Below are positions 24,932 through 33,096 of a stretch of 64,000 bases of DNA, in pieces. Numbering within the stretch: position 1 is the first letter of the stretch; every line of letters begins with the position of its first letter. Location of the stretch: contig NZ_AP018448.1 in the NCBI RefSeq assembly GCF_030294945.1, positions 2,604,001 through 2,668,000 of the forward strand, in the 5' to 3' direction. A program made the translations under genes and the position numbers. The DNA is from Streptomyces graminofaciens. Its GTDB lineage: Bacteria > Actinomycetota > Actinomycetes > Streptomycetales > Streptomycetaceae. The notes beneath the pieces are model-generated. The model worked only from the letters and a program-made list of their open reading frames with translations, did no database searches and had not been told where the DNA came from.

Positions 24932-25888
24932 TCACTCGCCCCGGGTGAAGGTGCGCCGGTACTCGCTCGGTGTGGTGCCCAGAATCCGCTGGAAGTGCAG
25001 ACGCAGATTCGCGCCAGTGCCGAGCCCGACGTCGGCGGCGATCTGTTCGACGCTGCGCTCCGAGCGCTCCAGCAGTTCGCGGGCCAGGTCGATGCGGGCG
25101 CGCATCACCCACTGCATCGGCGTGTAGCCGGTCTCCTCGACGAAGCGCCGGGAGAACGTGCGCGGCGAGACCCCCGCCTGCCGCGCCAGTATGTCGAGGG
25201 TGAGGGGCTCGCCGAGCCGGTGCAGCGCCCACTCGCGGGTGGCGGCGAACCGCTCGCCGAGCGGCTCGGGGACGCTGCGCGGCACATACTGGGCCTGGCC
25301 GCCGCTGCGGTAGGGGGCCGCGACCAGACGCCGGGCCGCGTGGTTGGACGCGGCCACTCCGAGGTCGCCGCGCAGGATGTGCAGGCACAGGTCGATGCCG
25401 GAGGCGGCGCCGGCCGAGGTGAGCACGCTGCCCTCGTCTACGAACAGCACGTTCTCGTCGACCCGGACGAGCGGATGCCTGGCCACGAGTGCCCGCGTGT
25501 AGTGCCAGTGCGTCGTGGCGCGCCTGCCGTCGAGCAGGCCCGTGGCGGCGAGCGCGAAGGCGCCCGTCGAGATGGCGGCGAGCCGCGCGCCCCGGTCGTG
25601 GGCGGCGATCAGTGCCTCGACGACGGCCCGCGGCGGGTCCTCGCGGTCCGGGAACCGGTAGCCGGGGACGAAGACGATGTCGGCCCACGCAAGCGCGTCG
25701 AGGCCGTGTGCGACGTGGTACGCGAGGCCATCGCCGCCGGTCACGAGACCGGGTGTCGCCCCGCACACCCGCACCTCGTACGGCATGCTCGCGCGGGTCG
25801 TGAAAACCTGCGCGGGAATTCCGACATCGAGCGGCTTCGCGCCCTCGAGCACAAGGACGGCGACGCGATGCAGGCGGGAGGCTGGCAC
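24932..25888 (-). CDS. GlxA-type regulator (DJ-1/PfpI domain plus AraC helix-turn-helix)
   Basis: 318 residues. Residues 1-175 form a DJ-1/PfpI-like domain (HRVAVLVLEGAKPLDVGIPAQVF; LAAISTGAFALAATGLLDGR, where Ser occupies the position that is Cys in many relatives; ATTHWHYTRALVARHP). The last about 100 residues are a double AraC helix-turn-helix (LTLDILARQAGVSPRTFSRRF; GTGANLRLHFQRILGTTPSEYRRTF). A GTG at 25888 matches the family start, though no ribosome site is clear and longer upstream frames exist. It is followed on the same strand by GAPDH after 117 bases and may regulate it. Ligand unknown. Confidence 0.82.
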   Translation of the reverse strand: MPASRLHRVAVLVLEGAKPLDVGIPAQVFTTRASMPYEVRVCGATPGLVTGGDGLAYHVAHGLDALAWADIVFVPGYRFPDREDPPRAVVEALIAAHDRGARLAAISTGAFALAATGLLDGRRATTHWHYTRALVARHPLVRVDENVLFVDEGSVLTSAGAASGIDLCLHILRGDLGVAASNHAARRLVAAPYRSGGQAQYVPRSVPEPLGERFAATREWALHRLGEPLTLDILARQAGVSPRTFSRRFVEETGYTPMQWVMRARIDLARELLERSERSVEQIAADVGLGTGANLRLHFQRILGTTPSEYRRTFTRGE

Positions 25889-26023
25889 GGGAAAGAGGTT
25901 ACGTGGGGCGTGACTTCGACACGCCCGCTGCGCGGACCGGGCAGACGACACCGGCCGGGCAGGCCGAACGCTGCGATCTGAGGCCGATCCGCTCCTTCGC
26001 CGGCTTCCTCCGCCGGCGAGATA

Positions 26024-26075
26024 GAGAATCATGTATGGCCGCGGGGCTTTCGCCCTGCCGCGGGCGCGGATTCTC
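26024..26075 (-). terminator. hairpin downstream of the DUF2716 gene
   Basis: Outer arms GAGAATC and GATTCTC enclose an inner CCGCGG pair (26039-26044, 26058-26063). It lies in the correct place to end leftward transcription of the DUF2716 gene. A second small stem (GCCGGC pair) lies just beyond, around 26000. Confidence 0.45.
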
Positions 26076-26101
26076 ACCGGCCCATGAGTCAAAACAGTGC
26101 G

Positions 26102-26617
26102 CTACACGGAGCGCACCGCCTGACCGGATCTGCGGATCGGTGGACCAAGAATCTTGTCGACCTCAGCGGACACGGAGTCGAGGAGTTCCTGCCCGAACAG
26201 GCAGAGGGACTCTTCCCAGGGGTGCCCAAAGCTGCCCAGGCGGAAGTCTTCGGACAAATAGATGTAGTAGTCACCATCGGGGTACGGGCTCAGGGGCCAA
26301 GGTTGCTGCCCCGGACCACCGACCTCTTGCGGGGCGAACTGATACGACGTGTGCTGCCAATCAAGCGCGAACAGCGTGCCGTGTGGGCCGACGCAGGAGG
26401 TCAGCCCCTGCTCGACCATCCCGACCAGACGGTCGAGGAACTCGTAAGGAGGCTCGTCGGGCAGCGTCGCCAGGCTCCAGGTGATCGACGCGACAGGCTC
26501 CGCGATGGCCGGCCACTCGAACGGATTCGTGCTGGGCCGGAAGCCGAACTCCGTGTGGAAGCGGTCCCAGACGCGGCGGTACTCAACTTCCGGCAGCTCG
26601 GCCACAGGTTCCCTCAT
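26102..26617 (-). CDS. DUF2716 family protein
   Basis: 171 residues, a soluble acidic protein matching my recollection of the DUF2716 family common in Streptomyces. Visible blocks are YRRVWDRFHTEFGFRPSTNP near residue 15, PPYEFLDRLVGMVEQGL, and PYPDGDYYIYLSEDFRLGSF followed by GHPWEESLCLFGQELLD. The layout resembles SMI1/KNR4-like or immunity-type proteins, which bind partner toxins, but this is only a resemblance. ATG 26617 or the adjacent GTG 26620 could be the start; neither has a strong ribosome site. No partner gene is adjacent. Confidence 0.65.
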   Translation of the reverse strand: MREPVAELPEVEYRRVWDRFHTEFGFRPSTNPFEWPAIAEPVASITWSLATLPDEPPYEFLDRLVGMVEQGLTSCVGPHGTLFALDWQHTSYQFAPQEVGGPGQQPWPLSPYPDGDYYIYLSEDFRLGSFGHPWEESLCLFGQELLDSVSAEVDKILGPPIRRSGQAVRSV

Positions 26618-27033
26618 CACCCATCGAGACTATCGACTCGTTCCGCTGGGAACCGGAGGGGGGAGTTGAGGACGGGCGTAGGACTGCTCATTCATGCGGT
26701 GAAGGGTGCGACACGCCCCGACCGTCTCTTCGCGGTCCAGGACAATCGGCTGGGGCCCGTATCGACGTCGGTCTCCCGACGATCAATGGATCACAGCGAG
26801 TTGATCACGATTCTTCTCCGGGATGCGCATACCGGAAAATTCCTGGCCTGGAAGCAGAGCACCAACGTTGCCGTCGCCGCCGTATCCCGTGAACTGGCCA
26901 AATGGTGCTGGAGCTTGGCGATGATCGACGACGGCCATCCTGTTGACAGGACGGATCAGCCAGTAACCCCACGACCTTGGATAAAACCTCAACGCCCCAT
27001 TCCGACCGGCACGTTGGATGTAACTTCGTCGGC
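26618..27033. other. gene-poor stretch containing an IS scar
   Basis: About 415 bases between the DUF2716 gene and a small open frame. Apart from the IS110 fragment listed separately I see no intact gene. Base composition falls locally below that of the neighbours, which fits old foreign DNA. Confidence 0.5.
26861..26932 (+). pseudogene. IS110/IS116-type transposase C-terminal remnant
   Basis: One frame reads TNVAVAAVSRELAKWCWSLA followed by MIDD. The VARELAxWCWSLA block is the characteristic C-terminus of IS110/IS116/IS902 transposases. Nothing upstream in the same frame continues the family, so it is a short scar left by an insertion element, not a functional gene. Confidence 0.5.
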
Positions 27034-27219
27034 ATGAGCAACGACATTCGCATAGACCGTGCCCCGTCTTCCGGGGGCGGCATCCAGATCACGGTCAGTC
27101 TTTCGCCCGCGGTTTTGGCGAAGCTCCAAAAGGACGGCTCCTGGACGGAGTCGATCAGCGAAGGCCAGGTCACAGGCGACGGACCGGCCATCACCCAGAT
27201 CGAGTTCAGGGTGCCGTAA
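27034..27219 (+). CDS. small hypothetical protein
   Basis: 61 codons starting MSNDIRIDRAPSSGGGIQIT. The translated sequence alternates polar and hydrophobic residues (IQITVSLSPAVLAKL; ITQIEFRVP) and looks like a small beta-rich soluble protein. No Cys or membrane segment. No convincing ribosome site precedes the ATG, and I do not recognise a family. It might be a real orphan or chance coding in a degraded area. Confidence 0.35.
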   Translation: MSNDIRIDRAPSSGGGIQITVSLSPAVLAKLQKDGSWTESISEGQVTGDGPAITQIEFRVP

Positions 27220-27416
27220 GCACAGCGCAGATCGTCGCCGCCGCGGTGGAGGTGCTGGAGGACGACGGCCGCGTCGCACAGCAGGCCGATCTCCTCCCGC
27301 ACCCCTCCACCGACACCGAGCCCCTGCCCACACCTGCACATCCGCCCACGCCGACGCCACACGGGCGGTTGCATGCCGCCGCATCCTGCCTGCGGAAACA
27401 ACACCCATCTCCCGGA

Positions 27417-27433
27417 ATACCCTAGGGGGGTAT
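27417..27433 (+). promoter_or_regulatory. CsoR-like copper-responsive operator
   Basis: ATACCC-TAGGG-GGGTAT is a near-perfect palindrome of the type bound by CsoR/RcnR repressors (TACCC and GGGTA halves around a G/C centre). It lies 55 bases before the DUF4396 gene's start. A GACCCG/CGGGTC pair at 27451-27468 lies in the probable leader. I did not see a csoR gene in the window, so a repressor encoded elsewhere would act here. Confidence 0.65.
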
Positions 27434-27487
27434 ACCGTTCCAGGCTGTGAGACCCGGAAGGGCGGGTCACACTGGACCGGAGCCGGA

Positions 27488-28024
27488 ATGGGGATGACGG
27501 TCATGGATCACGACACGCGCCACACCAGCACTGCACACGACCACGCCGCCGACCAGCATCACCGCGGGCACACCGGCCCGCACGCGCCGGGGGCGTCCTG
27601 GTCCATGGCGGCGAAGGCGACGCTGCACTGCCTGACCGGCTGCGCCATCGGCGAGATCCTCGGCATGGTCATCGGCACCGCCCTGCTGTGGGGCAACGTC
27701 GAGACCATGGTCCTGGCGATCGTGCTCGCCTTCGTGTTCGGCTACTCGTTCACGCTGTTCGCGGTCCGCCGGGCCGGCCTGGACTTCAAGACCGCGATCA
27801 AGGTCGCCCTCGTCGCCGACACGGTGTCCATCGCCGTGATGGAGCTCGTCGACAACGGCATCATCGCCCTGGTCCCCGGTGCCATGGACGCCCATCTGTC
27901 CGACGGGCTGTTCTGGTCGGCACTCCTGGGCGGCTTCGCCATCGCCTTCCTGATCACCACCCCGGTCAACAAGTGGATGATCGGCCGCGGTAAGGGTCAC
28001 GCCGTCGTCCACGCGTACCACTGA
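27488..28024 (+). CDS. DUF4396 membrane protein, probably copper-related
   Basis: 178 residues. A His/Asp-rich N-terminus (MDHDTRHTSTAHDHAADQHH near residue 6) could bind metal. Four membrane segments follow: the first holds CLTGCAIGEILGMVIG with two Cys, then LAIVLAFVFGYSFTLFAV, then a segment with DTVSIAVMELVDN, then ALLGGFAIAFLITTPVNKW. The CLTGCAIGE block is the DUF4396 core as I recall it. The ATG at 27488 has GGAG five bases before it; two more in-frame ATGs follow closely. The CsoR-like operator upstream suggests derepression by copper; a role in copper binding or handling is inference from that operator and the His/Cys residues. Confidence 0.72.
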   Translation: MGMTVMDHDTRHTSTAHDHAADQHHRGHTGPHAPGASWSMAAKATLHCLTGCAIGEILGMVIGTALLWGNVETMVLAIVLAFVFGYSFTLFAVRRAGLDFKTAIKVALVADTVSIAVMELVDNGIIALVPGAMDAHLSDGLFWSALLGGFAIAFLITTPVNKWMIGRGKGHAVVHAYH

Positions 28025-28041
28025 CGCGCCATCCGACAAGA

Positions 28042-28063
28042 GCGTGTGCGGACATCCACACGC
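28042..28063 (+). terminator. hairpin terminator after the DUF4396 gene
   Basis: GCGTGTG and CACACGC with an 8-base loop, 18 bases after the stop codon. Confidence 0.6.
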
Positions 28064-28207
28064 CAAGGCGACCTCGTCCGGTGGCGCGACGTCACCCTCG
28101 TCGAGCGCCGCCGTTACGCCGTACCGCGACAATCCGACAAGCCTTGGTGATCACGGGTGGCCGTTCTCGTTGACTCCGAGGTGCCAGCGGTCGGGAGGCT
28201 CTTCACC

Positions 28208-29044
28208 TCAAGCCGTGTCCAGGTCGGTGCGCACCAGGTGGTGGTCCGAGTACGGGGTCGGATGCACACGTTGCTCGAGCGGGACGATGCCCCGCAGAAA
28301 AACGTAGTCGAACTTGCTCTGCCAGTCGGTGGTCGGCTCGCAGTCGCCGACGGGCGAGGGACGGCACTGGGGATCCGCATCCGCAGCCAGTGCCCATATC
28401 CCGGCGAGTTCGGGAGCGTCCGGCACAGCGTTGAAGTCGCCGAGAACGATCGCGCGGTCGTGCCGGGCGACGTCTGCGGCGAGTACGCGCGTCTGGTCCG
28501 CTCGGACCGCCTCCTGACGTCGCTGGGCAAGGTGTGTGTTGAAGACCCGGACGGACCGGCCGCCCACCGTGGTGGTGACCGCCATGTACCCGCGGTCTTC
28601 GGACCCGCCGTCGGGGTATTCCACGGTGACCGCGTCTGTCATCGGTGCCGCCGAGAGAACCGCCTGGCCGAAGGCCCCCGGACTCCACGGCACTCCCCCA
28701 CAGCGGCCCCAGTTCTGAAGAACCGTCCCGTACTCGACGTGGTAGACCAGCCCGTAGCGGCTCTCCAGGTAGTTCCGGATTCCCTCGACATCACGCACGC
28801 ACGCTTCCTGCAGACCGATGACCTGAGGCGCATACGTGGCGATCTCCGCCGCCCGGTCAACGTTGCTGTCCTCGCAGGGGTTGCAGATGTTCCACGTCAT
28901 GACCCGGTTCGGAACGACATCCCTGACGGCTTCGACCGGCAGCGACCCGGCGAAGAGGGAACCGCTCGGCGCGCTGGGGCCGACCAGCACCATGCAGGCC
29001 ACGATCAAGGCGCCCGCGAACAGACTCGTGCCCCTACCGAGCAC
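28208..29044 (-). CDS. secreted endonuclease/exonuclease/phosphatase-fold protein
   Basis: 278 residues. A signal peptide is visible at 1-30 (LFAGALIVACMVLVG). The fold's motifs appear in order: RVMTWNICNPC near residue 50, VIGLQEACVRD near 75 with metal-binding Glu, VRVFNTHLAQRR near 175, IVLGDFNAVPDAPEL near 205 and YSDHHLVRTDL at the end. Relatives include nucleases, sphingomyelinases and inositol phosphatases; substrate not decidable. AGGAGG is five bases before the GTG at 29044 but only two before the ATG at 29047, so the GTG is preferred; ATG 29071 is a further option. Four extracellular Cys could pair. Confidence 0.78.
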   Translation of the reverse strand: MLGRGTSLFAGALIVACMVLVGPSAPSGSLFAGSLPVEAVRDVVPNRVMTWNICNPCEDSNVDRAAEIATYAPQVIGLQEACVRDVEGIRNYLESRYGLVYHVEYGTVLQNWGRCGGVPWSPGAFGQAVLSAAPMTDAVTVEYPDGGSEDRGYMAVTTTVGGRSVRVFNTHLAQRRQEAVRADQTRVLAADVARHDRAIVLGDFNAVPDAPELAGIWALAADADPQCRPSPVGDCEPTTDWQSKFDYVFLRGIVPLEQRVHPTPYSDHHLVRTDLDTA

Positions 29045-29384
29045 CATCGCCTCCTCAAAGTGGATACCCATGGCATCTGACGTCTCCACGCACGAGGTTA
29101 TGCGACGGGGCTGTCAGCAACCCATGCGGGTGGTGGATCTCGTTGCGCCCGCGCCCGAGTTCGACCTCACTACGCACCCGCCGCGAGCGGGAATGCGGGA
29201 AAAGGGAGTTGCGCATTGATTCTGACGCTACCCGGAAGTAGTCCGGAGGTCACTCCAAGGCGGCTTTCATAACCTCTTAATTATTCTCTGTTTTTCCTCA
29301 GCTGAAGCTCAAATCCATTGCCTCCGCGATGTTCCAGTATTTACGGTCCTGCTTATACCGCCCCCCACGGACTCAAGGAGAGCC

Positions 29385-29828
29385 ATGCGGACAGTCCGCG
29401 TAAATCGCACCCTCCGAAATGCAGGGATCCTCGCCGTCGCCTTCGCGGCGCTCACCGTCGCCTCGGGTTCCGTGACCGGGACAGCGCACGCCGAGTCCGG
29501 CCGCCGGCTGTGCGTGTACACCGAGAACGAGGACGGCTGGAGGGAGCTCCGCGACAACCGGCAGTACAACGCGTACGTCGCGGTCGACTACAAGAAGGAC
29601 GGTGCGTGCCCGAGGGTCACGGTCAGCCCGGACAAGTTCCGGTGGCGCGTCGGCGCCCAGCCGGTCAAGAAGATCCGCTGTGAGGACTGGCCGGCCAAGG
29701 CCAACCCGTGGCCGGGCACCGACGTGTGCACCCACCTGCCTGCGGACGCGGTCTGGGAGGCGCGCGTGTACGACGACGGCAAGGGTGTCGGTTCGGCCAT
29801 TTACGGGAGTGTCTGGCAGTTCCAGTGA
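29385..29828 (+). CDS. small secreted cysteine-containing protein
   Basis: 147 residues. Signal peptide about 1-36 (LRNAGILAVAFAALTVASG, cleavage after AHA). The mature part of about 111 residues has four Cys (RLCVYTEN, GACPRVTV, IRCEDWPA, DVCTHLPA), probably two disulfides, and is rich in aromatic residues. AAGGAG stands before the ATG. It has no recognised domain. The upstream 290 bases are unusually AT-rich (around 29215-29300) and probably hold its promoter, but I cannot assign hexamers with confidence. Confidence 0.75.
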   Translation: MRTVRVNRTLRNAGILAVAFAALTVASGSVTGTAHAESGRRLCVYTENEDGWRELRDNRQYNAYVAVDYKKDGACPRVTVSPDKFRWRVGAQPVKKIRCEDWPAKANPWPGTDVCTHLPADAVWEARVYDDGKGVGSAIYGSVWQFQ

Positions 29829-29835
29829 AATGTGG

Positions 29836-29867
29836 CCGCGGTTCCGCTCGGCGGCGGGACCGCGGCT
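29836..29867 (+). terminator. hairpin terminator after the secreted protein gene
   Basis: GCCGCGGTTCC pairs with GGGACCGCGGC with a single G-T pair, loop 10 bases, followed by TTT. Confidence 0.65.
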
Positions 29868-29923
29868 TTCATGTTTTCGCTTCGGGAATCTTGGCTCGAC
29901 CGGCCGAGCGGTGCGACCTGCCG

Positions 29924-29949
29924 GTATCCGGGCCGGACGGCCCGGATAC
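29924..29949. terminator. compact perfect hairpin
   Basis: GTATCCGGGCC and GGCCCGGATAC form perfect 11-bp arms around GGAC. It lies between two convergent genes and could end transcription from either side, most likely from the large leftward gene. Confidence 0.5.
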
Positions 29950-30059
29950 AGGAGACGTACACCGCTGGCGCGGCGCGTGCGAGAGTGGCGCGGTCGACCC
30001 CGTGACCAGGCTCGGTGCGTGCGGTCGGGGCGGCGGCCCCTCGTCAATTGGTTCGAGGC

Positions 30060-31829
30060 CTACTCGGCATCGCAGGTCGTGGCCTCGGATCCAGTCGGTT
30101 CCGTAGACCTCGTGCCAGTGCTTTCGTCCTTCTTGCCCGCCTCGATGGGGGCGTAGCGCCGCCGTTGAAGCTCATCGCGTTCACTGTCCGGGATCGTCAT
30201 CGACTCGGCAAGCACGGCGGCGAGCGCGTCCACTTGAGTGTTGTCGATGTCAGCGTGGAAGAGCCACCGGATGTTCTCGTCGCGCGTGATGAGGTCGATC
30301 GCCAAGCGCGCGCTTCTGTCCGGTGTGGTCGCCGCTCGGACGTATCGCACTCGGTCGATCGGGATGTCTTGACCGATTTCGCCTTGCTCAAGGAATGCGT
30401 TCGTCTTGGCCGTGATGATGCGGCGATCCGTGACGGCGACCAGTGTCTTTACCGTGGCCTTGTCCCTCGCTGCCGCCAACTTCTCCTTCGCTCCGCCGAG
30501 GATCGCAGAAATGGGACCGAGGGCATCGAGCTGGTCGGGGAAGCCGAGGACACGTAGGGTCTCACCGTCCTCGAGGAACCATCGCAGGATGCGACGGTAC
30601 GGCTCGAGATCCAGCGATTTGGGTGCGCAGACGACGCCCGGAGCCTCGAGCGGAGGGGCCGGCGGATGGAGAGCATCGGCAAGAGGCTCGATCGCCTCCA
30701 GAAGACGGGCGGAGGTTTCGCGGGCTGCCTTCACGTCCTTCCGCTTCCCCGGCAGCGGCCATGCGTCGGGGCCGGGGAGCTCGGCGGTGATCCGCAGCTC
30801 CCGCGTCAGCGCGTCGACGAGGCTCGTCGTCTCGGCGAGAGCGGAGTCGAACTCCGCGCGGGTGTCGCGCGCGATGACCTCGGCGTACTGCGCCTCGGCG
30901 GCGTCTTCGCGTCCAGCGGCTCTCGCCCTCGCGGCGCGGAGCGCGTGATACCCGGTCCATGCCTTGAGGGAGGACAGGAGGGCGTAGGCGTCGAAGGCGA
31001 TCGCCTCGGCGTTCGTCTGCAGATACTCACGGTGGCTGCGTGCGTCGGGCCGACCGAGCTGCCCGACGTGGTCGCGGACGTTCCCTCGGTAGAGCTCGAG
31101 CTGCTTCTGCAGCAGCGCTCCACTACCCGCGACGTCCTCCCACAAGGATGTCGGGACCGATTCGATCTCTCGCGCCTGGTCGACCGCGCGATCGATGGCG
31201 GCGACGAGCCCCGTCAGTTCGGCCCACTGATCCTTGCGGATGGTGGTGAGGACCTGACTTGTCACCGCGAGGTTGGTCCTGACGAGGCCCGAGACCTCAC
31301 TCAGCATCATCTGAAGGCCGACCATGGCCAGCGCCGGCCCGATCGAGGCCGCGGTCTGCGCCTTGCTCACCGCATTCACGGAGTAGAAGCGGGCCTGATG
31401 CAGGATGCGGCCAGGAACCATCACCGCTGCGAGGTTCCCGCCGTCCTTGACGGCGAGCGTCGCGCCGCTGTTCAGCAGGGCCTGTGCCGTGTCGCCGATC
31501 CTGTAGAGCCCCTGTACGCCGGCGAACGCGTTTCCGAGATTGCCGACCACGGTCGCCGCGTTCCCGATCGAGGCGAGGATCGCTGAGATCTGCTTGCGGT
31601 CGGCTGCCGGCACGATCCCGAAGTCGATCAGATCGGGCTTCAGCTCCGGCGGGACCTCACCGGCGACGAGTGCCACCCCTGGGAGCACCTCCACCAGGAC
31701 CGTCGACGCCGTCGACGAGTCCATGTCCGAGTCGGACGTCGGATCGTCCACAACAGATGAGTCGACGGTATTGCTCCGGCCGTTCTCCTCAGGCTCGGCG
31801 ATCTCCATCGAGTCCGAAGGGTCCTGCAT
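30060..31829 (-). CDS. large unknown protein with C-terminal bacterial PH-like domain
   Basis: 589 residues, family not recognised. Residues 1-45 are acidic and low-complexity (Asp/Ser/Thr). Residues 75-160 are Ala/Gly-rich and hydrophobic (ISAILASIGNAATVVGNLGN), possibly membrane-associated. Residues 170-400 are mostly helical and charged with likely coiled-coil stretches (AREIESVPTSLWEDV; AARARAAGREDAAEAQYAEV). Residues about 465-550 resemble a bacterial PH/YokE-type domain (TLVAVTDRRIITAKTNAFLE; IDRVRYVRAATTPDRSARLA). GGAGG seven bases before the ATG fixes the start. It stands alone with several hundred bases of non-coding DNA on each side, which fits horizontal arrival. No function is proposed. 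Confidence 0.7.
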   Translation of the reverse strand: MQDPSDSMEIAEPEENGRSNTVDSSVVDDPTSDSDMDSSTASTVLVEVLPGVALVAGEVPPELKPDLIDFGIVPAADRKQISAILASIGNAATVVGNLGNAFAGVQGLYRIGDTAQALLNSGATLAVKDGGNLAAVMVPGRILHQARFYSVNAVSKAQTAASIGPALAMVGLQMMLSEVSGLVRTNLAVTSQVLTTIRKDQWAELTGLVAAIDRAVDQAREIESVPTSLWEDVAGSGALLQKQLELYRGNVRDHVGQLGRPDARSHREYLQTNAEAIAFDAYALLSSLKAWTGYHALRAARARAAGREDAAEAQYAEVIARDTRAEFDSALAETTSLVDALTRELRITAELPGPDAWPLPGKRKDVKAARETSARLLEAIEPLADALHPPAPPLEAPGVVCAPKSLDLEPYRRILRWFLEDGETLRVLGFPDQLDALGPISAILGGAKEKLAAARDKATVKTLVAVTDRRIITAKTNAFLEQGEIGQDIPIDRVRYVRAATTPDRSARLAIDLITRDENIRWLFHADIDNTQVDALAAVLAESMTIPDSERDELQRRRYAPIEAGKKDESTGTRSTEPTGSEATTCDAE

Positions 31830-32046
31830 GCGATTTCCTCCCCGCGAGCGCGCGCAACGGCCAGACGTCGTCGGCGTTCACTGCCGAAGTCTACGGCTCG
31901 ATTCCCTCGTCCAGTGGCCACCCACGTCCCGTCCCGTCGCTCCGCGAACGCCAGGATTCACCGCGCCACCACGGAACATTTGATGCCGGCCGGCTCTACC
32001 GACCACGCCACGGCCATGCCGCATTCCGCGCGGATCTCAAGGTGCG

Positions 32047-32103
32047 TCAGAGTCCGTACCCTCCGTCCACAACGACCCTCGCGAGCCCTGTCGTTGATGT
32101 CAT
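32047..32103 (-). pseudogene. 18-codon short-chain dehydrogenase relic
   Basis: An ATG with AGGAG upstream opens MTSTTGLARVVVDGGYGL and stops at once. VVVDGGYGL followed by a stop is how many short-chain dehydrogenase/reductases end. The gene therefore appears to have lost everything between its first few and last about ten codons. It lies 18 bases downstream of the KDG kinase, where such a dehydrogenase would be expected in a sugar-acid operon. Nothing else is recognisable between here and 31830. Confidence 0.4.
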
Positions 32104-32121
32104 GTTCCGTCTCCTGCGTTC

Positions 32122-33096
32122 TCAGCGAATGGTCATGCCGTCCGGCTGGTCGAGCAGGCCGAGTTCGTCCTTCGTCGGCAGGCCCTCCCAGTCGCCGCGG
32201 GTGGCGACGGCGAAGGCCGCGGTGGTGACCGCTCGGTGCAGACGGGCCGGGATGTGCGTACCGTCGAGGAGTCCGGACAGGTATCCGGCCACGAAGGCGT
32301 CGCCCGCGCCGACCAGGTCGACGGCGTCGACCTGTCGCGCGGCGCTGTCGGTCGCCCCGTCGGCGGTGAAGGCGGTCGCGCCGCGTGCGCCACGCTTGAC
32401 GACCACCTCGTCGACGCCTGCGGCCAGGAGGCGGGACACGGCTTCGGATTCGCCTGCGCCGGGCTGTTCCAGTACCAGGGGCAGCTCGTCCTCGGAGGCT
32501 ATGAGCAGGTCGGTGTACAACAGCAGCGGGCGCAGGGCCGTGCGCGCGCGATCCGCGGTCCACAGCCGGGAGCGGTAGTTGACGTCGAGGCATACGGTGA
32601 TGCCGGCGTCGCGGGCGGTCGTGGCGGCGGCCAGGGCGGCCTCGGCCCCTGATGTACTGAGCGCCGGGGTGATGCCGGTCAGATGCAGGACGCGGGTTCC
32701 GGCGTCGAGCGCGGCCAGTACGTCCACCGGTGAGACGGCCGAACCAGCCGATCCGGCGCGGTAGTAACTGACCCGGGTCAGCGTGCCAAGGCGAGGTTCG
32801 GTCAGCAGCAGTCCCGTGGGCCGGCCGGTGTCGTCGGTGACCGCGTGGCCGGTGTCGATGCCCTCGGCGCGCAGCGTGCGCAGTACCAGCGCGCCGAGTT
32901 CGTCCGCGCCGACCCGGCCGGCCCAGCGCACCCGGTGCCCGAGGCGGGCGAGGCCGATGGCGACGTTGGACTCGGCTCCCGCCACGGACAGGCCGAGAGT
33001 GCCGCCCAGCCGCAGTGCGCCATGGGCCCGGAGCGCCGCCATCGTCTCGCCGAAGGTCACCACGTCGGGCGGGGCCTGGTGTTCCGGTGTCGTCAC
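32122..33096 (-). CDS. PfkB-family 2-keto-3-deoxygluconate kinase
   Basis: 324 residues of the ribokinase/PfkB family, the KDG-kinase type: phosphorylates 2-keto-3-deoxy-sugar acids with ATP. N-terminal DVVTFGETMAALRAHG, substrate-loop GAESNVAIGLARLG near residue 42, and the C-terminal anion hole and catalytic Asp in DLVGAGDAFVAGYLSGLL near 260 are all present. The start is a GTG overlapping the aldolase's TGA (GTGA), so the two are translationally coupled. Together with the aldolase it would convert KDG to pyruvate and glyceraldehyde 3-phosphate. The upstream dehydratase that would supply KDG-like acids is a pseudogene, so the pathway may depend on another locus. Confidence 0.86.
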   Translation of the reverse strand: MTTPEHQAPPDVVTFGETMAALRAHGALRLGGTLGLSVAGAESNVAIGLARLGHRVRWAGRVGADELGALVLRTLRAEGIDTGHAVTDDTGRPTGLLLTEPRLGTLTRVSYYRAGSAGSAVSPVDVLAALDAGTRVLHLTGITPALSTSGAEAALAAATTARDAGITVCLDVNYRSRLWTADRARTALRPLLLYTDLLIASEDELPLVLEQPGAGESEAVSRLLAAGVDEVVVKRGARGATAFTADGATDSAARQVDAVDLVGAGDAFVAGYLSGLLDGTHIPARLHRAVTTAAFAVATRGDWEGLPTKDELGLLDQPDGMTIR

